The notes beneath the pieces were generated by a model. That model was not told where the DNA came from. It did no database searches and saw nothing but the letters and a program-made list of their open reading frames with translations. The position numbers and the translations under genes were made by a program. Of a DNA stretch of 64,000 nt, positions 56,475 to 64,000 are shown piece by piece (position 1 is the stretch's first letter; each line of letters opens with the position of its first letter). The stretch comes from Anodontia alba. Lineage: Eukaryota > Mollusca > Bivalvia > Lucinida > Lucinidae. Where the stretch lies: positions 129,598,323 through 129,662,322 of the forward strand of contig OZ024821.1 of NCBI GenBank assembly GCA_964016985.1, written 5' to 3'.

Positions 56475-56832
56475 CAGTCGGACCTCAATGGCTCGAACAA
56501 CTTTGGGACCATGGAAATTCGTTCGAGACATGGGTAGTTCGAGCCACTGGGGATTAATCATGGCACCAGTTCAGGAAGCAAATAGCGATAATTTAGGGAA
56601 ATCTTTTCGATTTTCTACACAATGATTGTATGTTGAGTGTACTCATTAGAATCGCCTCGATAAGGCGATTCTAATGAGTACACACAACATACAATTCCAT
56701 GATAAAATAAGAAAAAATCCATGAATATTTGTTTTCTTGAGCTATTGGAAGAATTTTGTAGGGACTGAAAAAAGAGTTCGAATCATCCACGGTAAACGAG
56801 CCATCTGTGTTCGAGCCATTGAGAATATACTG
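56475..56832 (+). mobile_element. Family F element (best copy)
   Basis: TA, CAGTCGGACCTCAATGGCTC to TTCGAGCCATTGAGAATATA, CTG, TA. Palindrome at 56637-56700: GTACTCATTAGAATCGCCTC and complement. Sequence AATAGCGATAATTTAGGGAA is shared with 61887. Confidence 0.9.
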
Positions 56833-56925
56833 TACATGTAAAAACAAAACTTGTCTTTGATAAGACACTGACGCTGACGCTGACATCTCGAGATATGTTT
56901 CATTATCGTTTGTAAAGCTCATAAA

Positions 56926-57105
56926 TGAACCGGGTCCTAGCATTTCCTATGATTGCATGTGCTCCCAGCGATGACCCAGATCAACCTGTGCATCCGCGCA
57001 GTCTGATCAGAGGTTTCGCAGGGCATTCTGTGGGCAGCCTGGGTTCCAAAGCGTCTTCCGGCGGACAGCGGAAACTCTTATTAGCCTGTACGGAGCATTT
57101 GCAAT
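56926..57105. mobile_element. Family K element, partial
   Basis: ACCGGGTCCTAGCATTTCCT, GATTGCATGTGCTCCCAGCG, one hairpin arm pair. The right end is lost. Confidence 0.65.
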
Positions 57106-57343
57106 AAAACATTTTAACATATGTACGGTCTCATTTAATCCTAGTGCACTACGCTGTAATTCTTGTTAAACTTTGGGGAAAAAGTCAGCCTTGTCATTCT
57201 TGGCTGGTCGTTCGAAAGCATATTGCCTTGCCTGTACAAGTTCCACCTGATTAACCCCGGGTATTAGGAAAAAATATTTCCTGTCATGAATGCTACCGAA
57301 AATTGGACGAATAAAATAAAATGTATAAAAATTGAAATACAGT

Positions 57344-57593
57344 GCCCAGTTGTTCAAAACTAACGATGTCGTTATTTAACGATTCGTTAAAATTTACATC
57401 GAGTGATACGCAAATCTGCTGAAATTTTTTGCTGAAAACATGTGAGTAGCTTTTGCAGTGCAAAAGCTACTCACATTTTTTCAGCAAAAAATATCAGCAT
57501 ACACATGTATTGTATATTGAATCCGCTAAATCAGTTAACGAAATGACCCTTAACGAGCTCGTTAAGCTAACGACGCTTTGAACAACTGGGCCC
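57344..57593. mobile_element. Family D element
   Basis: GCCCAGTTGTTCAAAACTAA to TTTGAACAACTGGGCCC. Central hairpin CATGTGAGTAGCTTTTGCAG, TGCAAAAGCTACTCACATTT. Confidence 0.9.
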
Positions 57594-57781
57594 AGAATTT
57601 TAGCATGCACTGGATGACGACAGCATTAGACTTTTAAAATGTCTCAAAGAAGCCTTTTTAAGGCTTCAAAGACATCAAAATTGCTTAATGTTTTTTTCAT
57701 CACCCAGTGCAAGATAAATCTGAATTTCAGTTCTGAAATATATACATGTTAAATATGTTAAAGTATGTAAATACAGATTTT

Positions 57782-57820
57782 TTTATTTTATTTTATTTTT
57801 TATTTTTTTTTTTATTTATT

Positions 57821-57863
<43 letters not shown>

Positions 57864-57876
57864 TTTTTTTTTTTTT
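57782..57876. repeat. (TTTA)n rich stretch
   Basis: TTTA/TTTTA runs followed by poly-T. Confidence 0.93.
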
Positions 57877-57909
57877 GCTTTTTGTTTTTTTTTGACGTTC
57901 GGTCGACTG

Positions 57910-58200
57910 AAGCGGGTGGTCGGGTGTGGCGAATGTGTCGTGTATCTTACGTCACCGGGGCGCCCAACTGATATTGGCTTACAGTTGAGCAAGGTCTGTT
58001 ATCCTTGTAGCAGGTAAGGGTAGAGGGAGAATGTTTCTATTTCTTCTGTTTCTTCACTTCCATTCCTGTTCCTCTTTCATCCCTGTCCTTTTCTTTCATC
58101 TCCTCTACTATCTCTTCTATCGCTTTTATCCCTTTCTCTGGAAGACGACACAAAATGACCCACAAGGGTTGACGTGTCGTTAAACCCCAACACAATCAAT
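57910..58200 (+). mobile_element. SINE-like retroposon with 10-bp target duplication
   Basis: CGGTCGACTG (57900-57909) and CGGTCGAGTG (58201-58210) flank it, with one mismatch. The 3' tail is CGTTAAACCCCAACACAATC-AAT. The head has no clear tRNA boxes, so the family is not assigned. Confidence 0.8.
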
Positions 58201-58439
58201 CGGTCGAGTGGAAAATCGGTGCAAACGATGCACATATTCAACAACTAATAGCATACAGCGCGTGGAATATTTTTTATAAAATCAAAGAAAAATCGATCGT
58301 TTTTTTTTCCTATTGTACATCGTAAACAAAAATAAATAAATAAAAAAATATAAATAAAAAAAAGTAGAAAGAAAAAAAGAAAAAGGAACTACTGAACATG
58401 TTAATATGCCTTCGCGCGGTCCCTCTGAGAAATATCAGA

Positions 58440-58620
58440 AAACATATGTTGTGAATACCCGCAGGGGCGCTGCTAATGAGTACCAATAACATATGTTTTA
58501 AGACAAAATATCAAGATTTTGTTTAAATCAATTAAGTTATGGCTAAGAAATAAAAACTCCGAAAAGCATATGCTGTGGTCTCATTAGAGTTGCCTCGGTG
58601 TAGCTCTTCTAATTACTATC
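58440..58620. repeat. Two worn copies of the shared palindrome
   Basis: AACATATGTTGTGAATACCC, GCAGGGGCGCTGCTAATGAG, TACCAATAACATATGTTT at 58440-58500; a second, more decayed, at 58563-58620 (CTCATTAGAGTTGCCTCGG, GTAGCTCTTCTAATTAC). Confidence 0.6.
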
Positions 58621-58848
58621 TTTTCGACATCACTCGGAAAGATGTTTTTTGCTTTGCGTTTTATTTTAAATGAAAATATTTTGTTCTGAATGACCACATC
58701 TTATGAAAAACCATTTGTCTTTTCTGTTTCTGTGTTTTGTTCCCAAATATGTACCCTAAAATAAATTTACGGCCAAACATTGGTCTGACCTATGCAATTT
58801 CTATAGTAAAGTGATTTGTTTTGGAAATTTTTAATTAAAAAAAAATAG

Positions 58849-59175
58849 TTTTCATGTTTCTTTGCAGAATTTGAATTATTGATGTTTCACAACACTATTG
58901 TGAAAATTTTAGAAAAAATTGAACAAGCAGAACTGGTTGAAAATCTGCCTCCAAGATTTCTGCATAATTTGCATTCATTTTTAATATGGGAAAAGGTGAA
59001 AATATTTGATTTTTTAAAAACCAGTGACTGGAATAAAACCTTTTGTGCATAGGTAGTTATGACAAATGGTTTTGCATTAAATCATGATAAAAGTTTGCAA
59101 ATTTACTTCTTGTGTGTAAAGCGCCAGACAAAGAAAAACGACTTTTCAAAAGATGTTGAAAGGACAGTTGTACCA
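58849..59175 (+). pseudogene. Possible decayed exon, unrecognised
   Basis: Between a TAG near 58846 and the (GT)n at 59190 one frame has a single stop (TAG at about 59050) in some 110 codons, in strongly AT-rich DNA. It includes FHNTIVKILEKIEQAELVEN, LPPRFLHNL and, after the stop, FALNHDKSLQIYFLCVKRQT. TTTCTTTGCAG at 58857-58867 could be an acceptor. I do not recognise the peptide. Chance is possible. Confidence 0.25.
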
Positions 59176-59189
59176 CAACATATGTTTTT

Positions 59190-59196
59190 TTGTGTG

Positions 59197-59263
<67 letters not shown>
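59190..59263. repeat. (GT)n microsatellite
   Basis: About 35 GT units. Confidence 0.97.
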
Positions 59264-59265
<2 letters not shown>

Positions 59266-59511
59266 TTGAAAAATAAGAAACAAATATATATCTTGATACC
59301 CTCTTATCTATGGATATGTCAAACAATGCATTTTCATCATATTCTGTGGAAAATGAGGAAACATTTATCTATTTAGCATCTTAAAAATGATATATGAGTG
59401 AAAATGTTTTAAGAAATAATAATAGTAATCATAAAAAAAAATAAATAAAATAAATAAAATGGTAGTTTAAAAACTTTAAAACTGAAATCCCACCAAATGT
59501 AGAAGACCCAT

Positions 59512-59783
59512 TACGAAAACTTGCTTATTCAAATATACTGAAAATTTTACTAACAAAACATGAAAATTTTCAGATAAAAAATTCTGATATTTTTTCATAT
59601 TCTGCTCAAACATATATTGTGGGTACTCGTTAGAACCGCCTCGACGAGGCGGTTCTAACGAGTACCCACAATATATGTTTTTGAGCAGAAACAAGAAAAA
59701 TAATGTATACCCCTGTAAACCCCAGTTTTACTATATAAAAGTGGGGTTTAAGGGGGTCAAAATTATATAGGCATGTTTTCGTG
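59512..59783 (-). mobile_element. Family A element
   Basis: Complete, perfect core (GCCTCGACGAGGC). Confidence 0.94.
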
Positions 59784-59902
59784 ATGTAATTTCAATATAT
59801 ATTACAGGGAAACGTATACGCAGGGCTCAGTTTTACATAGACTTGTTAAATAATATTGTGTATCCAATGCACTTTGTTCTCTTACTATGAATGCATGTTA
59901 CA

Positions 59903-60107
59903 TGAGCCGGGGCACTGCATTTCCTACAAGACCGCATGTGCGCCCAACCAAGAAAGATCAGTCTGCGTATGCGCGGCGCAGACTGATCAAAGTCTTCGCT
60001 GCCCACTTGTAGGCACGTTCGATCTTTGGCTACCTACAGAGTGCACAGCCTGATCTGAGTCTTCCATGGGCACACATTAAATTGTGGGATATGCTCGACC
60101 CGGCTCA
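59903..60107. mobile_element. Family K element (complete)
   Basis: GAGCCGGGGCACTGCATTTC to AATTGTGGGATATGCTCGAC-CCGGCTC. Central hairpin GATCAGTCTGCGTATGCGCG and GCGCAGACTGATC. Confidence 0.78.
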
Positions 60108-60250
60108 GTCGAGGTAATGAGTAAGTCACGGGAAGGCTATATGTCGACGTGACCGTGTGTCTATTAATAAATTGCTGAGTTTTATCTTACTGTTTCACAA
60201 TACCACAGATTATAGTCCTGCGGTCAGTTAAGTCGCGATTACTACGCTTA

Positions 60251-60256
60251 TATAAA
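60251..60256 (+). promoter_or_regulatory. Possible TATA box
   Basis: TATATAAAGG, 241 bases upstream of the preferred start codon at 60492. Only the motif supports it. Confidence 0.2.
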
Positions 60257-60491
60257 GGATATTTTCACATTACTTTATATGGTAATTACATTACGAGGTT
60301 CATTAATAAATTTTTGAGACGGGTTTCGTGTTACAGACTTATTCAATCTTTTCATCGTCTAAGCACATAACACGGTAATATTCGCTAAAAGTGGTTTTAC
60401 TTTCTTCAAGAACTGCAAAGAGCAATTTCCATAGGTATTATTGTAAGCAATAAGGACAAATAAAACTATGTACTTCTGTAAACCACAGACA

Positions 60492-60816
60492 ATGAGTGTA
60501 AGAACGTTTTATTGCATTGTTTTGATAGTGTGTGGTGTTTATGGACAGGAAGTAAAAGTGGAACATGATTTCATGAAAGCCATTCAACGCATACCAGAGT
60601 TTTCTTCAGCAAAGACAAACAATGGAGAGTATCTGGCCCCAGTTTCAAGATTACTGGAAGACTCGCATAATGACGTCATTGCACGAGCGGAGCAATTGCT
60701 GCTAGAGGACTTCAGTGCCGATGCAGATCCAAAGTTCGATGTGACGAGCGTTTGTCTGAACCACACCAAGATATTTCTCTTAGCTCTAGTGGACCGGCAG
60801 CCATGGGCTCTAAGAA
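60492..60816 (+). CDS. nrf-6-like: Second nrf-6-like gene, first coding exon
   Basis: An upstream in-frame ATG exists at 60468. I prefer the one at 60492 because it gives a clean signal peptide (MSVRTFYCIVLIVCGVYG, cleavage before QEV) and has A at -3. The mature part holds the beginning of the NRF domain: FMKAIQRIPEF, VSRLLEDSHNDV, then VCLNHTKIFLLAL and DRQPWALR, the conserved C----, W-LR pattern of nose-resistant-to-fluoxetine proteins. The exon ends at 60816 with donor GTAATT in phase 1; the next exon would begin TG if the usual Met follows ALR. The rest lies past the window or in sequence not recognised here. Same strand as the 10.7-24.8 kb gene, about 36 kb further on. A (CT)n starts 33 bases into the intron. 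Confidence 0.88.
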
Positions 60817-60846
60817 GTAATTTTTTAATACATACATTTTCTCTTT

Positions 60847-60849
<3 letters not shown>

Positions 60850-60929
<80 letters not shown>
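60850..60929. repeat. (CT)n microsatellite
   Basis: About 40 CT units, 33 bases after the splice donor of the second nrf-6-like gene. Frames continuing from the exon into LSLSLS are read-through of the intron. Confidence 0.97.
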
Positions 60930-60932
<3 letters not shown>

Positions 60933-60962
60933 CTGTCTCTGGCATAGCGTCAGTCGCTGCAC

Positions 60963-61230
60963 TACGAAAACAAGCCTATTCACATATATTGAAAATTTTA
61001 CAACCAAAAAGAAAAATTTTCAGATAAAACAATCTGATATTTTCATATTTCTGCTCAAAACTTGGATTGTGCGTACCCATTAGAACCGCCTCGCCGAACC
61101 GTTCTAACGAGTACCCACAATCTATGTTTTTAGCAAAATAAGAAAAATAATGTTTACCCCTGTAAACCCCAGTTTTACTATATAAAAGTGGGGTTTAAGG
61201 GGGTCAAAATTATATAGGCGTGTTTTCGTG
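60963..61230 (-). mobile_element. Family A element
   Basis: Complete at both ends. The core is damaged (GCCTCGCCGAACCGTTC), so the hairpin has lost the GAGGCG half of its tip. Confidence 0.92.
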
Positions 61231-61886
61231 ATGGTACCTTTCCTTTGTTAAACCAACTTTAGTCCGGAGACACAAAAATGAATTACGCGAACAGTGCAGA
61301 CCCAGATCAAACGTCTCATCAGGGTATCTACTGTTTGCAAATAGTTCAGCCATTTGTCTCTAGGAATATCTGAATTGCTTAGCTTGACAGCCAAAAATAG
61401 AAATGGACTCTTTCGACATATAGCGTGGTGGTGGGGTGGGGTGGGGGAGTTTATTCAGTCTAAATTGCGTTAAGCGGAATTGATACATGTTCGCTTTTAA
61501 GAGAAGTAATTCTGACATTGTAAAATTTACCTACCTTCCTACCGGGGGCGTGGTCTACTCTAACAGAAATAATTTACTCCCTTTTGGGGCAAATTATTTT
61601 CTTGAAGAGTATTGGGAGCAAAATGTATTATTTAAAAACTGTCCTAATGTTTAAATAGTTTGAAATTGTAGAAAGACAATTTCCTGTCCACAAGAATGGT
61701 CTCCTTTTGTAAAATGATGGCAAAATATTTCAACTCCGGTGTATTCATTCACCTTAAAGTAGATATTTATGGTATGAGCCGGGGCACAGAATTTCATACA
61801 AGCTTGCAGGTGCACCCAGTGAAGACGATACGATATATTTTATTAGAGTCTCACCACACATATATCTACACACAGATTTTAATATA
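61231..61886. other. Intron, hairpin fragments only
   Basis: A family L fragment at 61285-61345 (GAACAGTGCAGACCCAGATC, GGGTATCTACTGTTTGC) and a family K left end at about 61776-61835 (GAGCCGGGGCACAGAATTTC). No coding exon found. Confidence 0.5.
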
Positions 61887-62241
61887 CAGTCGAACCTCGA
61901 TGGCTCGAACATCTTTTGGACCATGGAAATTCGTTCGAGACATGGGTAGTACGAGCCACTTAGGGTTAATCATGGCACCAGTTCAGGAAGCAAATAGCGA
62001 TAATTTAGGGAAATCTTTTCGATTTTCTACACAGTGATTGTATGTTGAGTGTAATTAGAATCGCCTCGATGAGGCGATTCTAATGAGCACACACAACATA
62101 CAATTCGACGATAAAATATGAAAATTCCCTTAAATATTTGTTTTCTTGAGTTATCGGAAGAATTTCTTAGGGACTCAAAAACGAGTTCGAATCATCCACG
62201 GTAAACGAGCCATCCGGGTTCGAGCCATTGAGGTTATACTG
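61887..62241 (+). mobile_element. Family F element
   Basis: TA, CAGTCGAACCTCGATGGCTC to TTCGAGCCATTGAGGTTATA, CTG. Palindrome at 62040-62105 with a small deletion in the left arm (GTAATTAGAATCGCC). Confidence 0.9.
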
Positions 62242-62316
62242 TAATATAAAATATACATGTGAGTCGCCCATTATAGAGCTACGAGAGACTAGCAAAGTCT
62301 TCGTTGTTCGCTTGAA

Positions 62317-62508
62317 GACGCTCGGTGAGGCGATTCTAATGAGTACGTCTAACATACATGTTCATGATAAAATAGAAATAAAAAACTATAAAATATCACG
62401 CAATATATGTTTTCTTGAACCGTCGGAAGAACTTTCTGGGGACTCAAAAACGAGTTCGAATAATCTAAGGTAAACGAGTCCGATGTCCGAGTCATTGAAT
62501 TTTTACTG
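62317..62508 (+). mobile_element. Family F element, right half
   Basis: Begins in the palindrome (GGTGAGGCGATTCTAATGAG, TACG) and runs to CCGAGTCATTGAATTTTTAC-TG, TA. Left half absent. Confidence 0.8.
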
Positions 62509-62688
62509 TAAGCAAACCTTATAAGCAATCTGGTCATATAAGCAGTATGATCTTAGTTTACACATTGTTTGCTCATAAAATGATAGATAGTGATTTAATC
62601 AAATTTCCTCCCATAGAGGCCTCCAAGTCAGTTTTAAAAGAATGTTATTACATTCATTTTTATTTTGTTTTGTATCGTTTTGTTTCAT

Positions 62689-62961
62689 TACGAAAACATG
62701 CCTATTCAAATATACTGAAAATTTTACCACCAAAAAAATGAAAATTTTCAGATGAAAAATTCTGATAATTTTTATATTTCTGCTCAAAACATAGATTGTG
62801 GGTACTCGTTAGAACCGCCTCGGCGAGGCGGTTCTAACGAGTATCCACAATCTATGTTTTGAGCAGAAATAAGAAAAATAATGTATACCCCTGTAAACCC
62901 CAATTTTACCATAAAAAAATGGGGTTTAAGGGGGTCAAAATTATATAGGCATGTTTTCGTG
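62689..62961 (-). mobile_element. Family A element (head-to-head pair, left)
   Basis: Complete, perfect core (GCCTCGGCGAGGC). Confidence 0.94.
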
Positions 62962-62980
62962 ATGTTATGTTTCTGAACAT

Positions 62981-63247
62981 CACGAAAACATGCCTATATA
63001 ATTTTGATCCTCTTCAACCCCACATTTATAAAACTGGGTTTTTTTTAGGGGTATACATTATTTTCTTATTTCTGCTCAAAAACATAGAGTGTGGATACTC
63101 GTTAGAACCGCCGAGGCGGTTCTAACGAGTACCTACAATCTATGTTTTGAGCAGAAATATGAAAAATATAAGATTTTTTTTTTTACCTGAAACTTTCATT
63201 TTTTGGTGGTAAAATTTTCAGTATATTTGAATAGGCTTGTGTTCGTA
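62981..63247 (+). mobile_element. Family A element (head-to-head pair, right)
   Basis: Complete ends. The core tip is shortened to CCGCCGAGGCGG. Only 19 bases (ATGTTATGTTTCTGAACAT) separate it from the previous copy. Confidence 0.93.
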
Positions 63248-63299
63248 ATGAAATATGCATAATAGTATTCGTTCCGTGTCCTCAGCTCATTTTCAACGA

Positions 63300-63560
63300 T
63301 AGCCTGCTCCTTAGCGTAGTCGGTATCGAGTGTGACTGCAGAGCCAGAGGTCGCAAGTTTGAAATTCAGCTCGGCTTGGTAAAGAGTGACCATGAAATAA
63401 TTTTTACGGTCATCTTTTCTCCTTTCGCTATTCAAGAAGGTCAGTTGTCAGATACCCGCAAAAGTATGTGCACAAAGTGCTTGTTAACAACTAAGCGGAC
63501 TAAACCCTCCCCAGGAAAGTGTAAGTTAACTGACCAACTTGACATGACCATAAAGTGTTG
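63300..63560 (+). mobile_element. tRNA-derived SINE, diverged relative of 9630-9937
   Basis: Worn head (CTTAGCGTAGTCGGTATCGA, GAGGTCGCAAGTTTGAAATTC), body ATGAAATAATTTTTACGGTC, TTCAAGAAGGTCAGTTGTCA, GTGTTGACTGGGCCGTAAAA. A further tail fragment follows at about 63600-63755 (GTTAACCGCTTCAAACAGAG). Confidence 0.72.
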
Positions 63561-63915
63561 ACTGGGCCGTAAAACTCCAACTCCAGCTAAAAACAGCTCC
63601 CAACTTCCACTGTTTTAAGAAGGACAGTTGCCATTTACTGAAAAAAAATGTTGTGCACAAAGTACTGGTTAACCGCTTCAAACAGAGTGAATAGATTAAC
63701 TGACCGGCTTGAATGACCTTAGCAGTGTTGACTGGGCCGTAAATTTCAACAATTTATATTAACAATGTACAACGTATTATACATGCAGTGAAATACTATT
63801 GATATAAACCGTACCATTTATTAACCTCGGTGATCTGAAGTATATTTAACCTTTAAATAATTAAGCGTCATGCAAAATTGAAGCAAACGACATATTTTAT
63901 TTTTCAGCGAAATTA

Positions 63916-63990
63916 AATCTTGACGTTTCATGCGATTTGTCTGTCGAGCAGACAATTCACAAATTCACATGAAATGTCAAGACTTATTTT
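63916..63990. repeat. Foldback at the window end
   Basis: TCTTGACGTTTCATGCGATT, TGTCTG faces CAGACAATTCACAAATTCAC, ATGAAATGTCAAGA. GAGCAGACGATTCGCATGAA near 10318 is a fragment of the same family. Confidence 0.65.
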
Positions 63991-64000
63991 CTCTGAAAGA

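Noticed and set aside
60817..60947. Extension of the second nrf-6-like exon into LSLSLS
   Set aside because: This is read-through into the intron across a (CT)n; the donor GTAATT at 60817 and the conserved WALR end fit splicing.

Overview
This is eukaryotic DNA, about two thirds of it mobile and tandem repeats with a few scattered exons. Spliced exons with GT/AG borders, a C2H2 zinc-finger gene, tRNA-headed SINEs, a mariner element and at least ten small inverted-repeat element families all fit a metazoan. Intron-rich nrf-6-like genes, together with piggyBac-, Tigger- and pearl/Helentron-like non-autonomous elements, point to a bivalve mollusc (inference). No bacterial, viral, CRISPR or rRNA signal was seen.

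Genes. (1) 4011-5108, plus strand: a seven-finger zinc-finger protein. A possible first exon ends at 346 and would join in frame. (2) 10731-24827, plus strand: six phase-compatible exons of a nose-resistant-to-fluoxetine-6-like (NRF/acyltransferase-3) membrane protein. The exons are 10731-10896, 13312-13381 (approximate end), 15971-16081, 18368-18485, 20974-21160 and 24685-24827. The N-terminal half is not in the window and the last exon was not found. (3) 60492-60816, plus strand: signal peptide plus NRF-domain start of a second nrf-6-like gene in the same orientation, so a tandem pair or cluster is likely. (4) Decayed coding sequence of a mariner transposase (28062-29044) and a 5'-truncated non-LTR reverse transcriptase (54366-55755).

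Repeats. Family A (about 273 bp, ends ACGAAAACATGCCTAT, long central palindrome) has 17 copies. Family B is a foldback of about 107 bp (6 copies). Families C and L are TTAA-flanked MITEs. Family D (243 bp) has three copies, one ending on a splice acceptor. Families E, F and G are TA-flanked, Tigger/pogo-like MITEs. Families H and K are paired-hairpin elements. P elements have fixed ends and different tandem-repeat cores. Tandem arrays lie at 10.9-11.5, 18.9-19.9, 26.2-27.1, 34.66-38.2, 40.1-41.3, 43.6-44.7, 46.3-47.0 and 53.3-54.1 kb.

The two most notable patterns are these. One central palindrome (GTACTC-RTTAGAAYCGCCTC and its complement) sits inside families with different terminal repeats (A, E and F) and also alone. 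And mobile or tandem repeats abut almost every exon border of the nrf-6-like gene, in one case replacing the sequence directly upstream of the acceptor AG.
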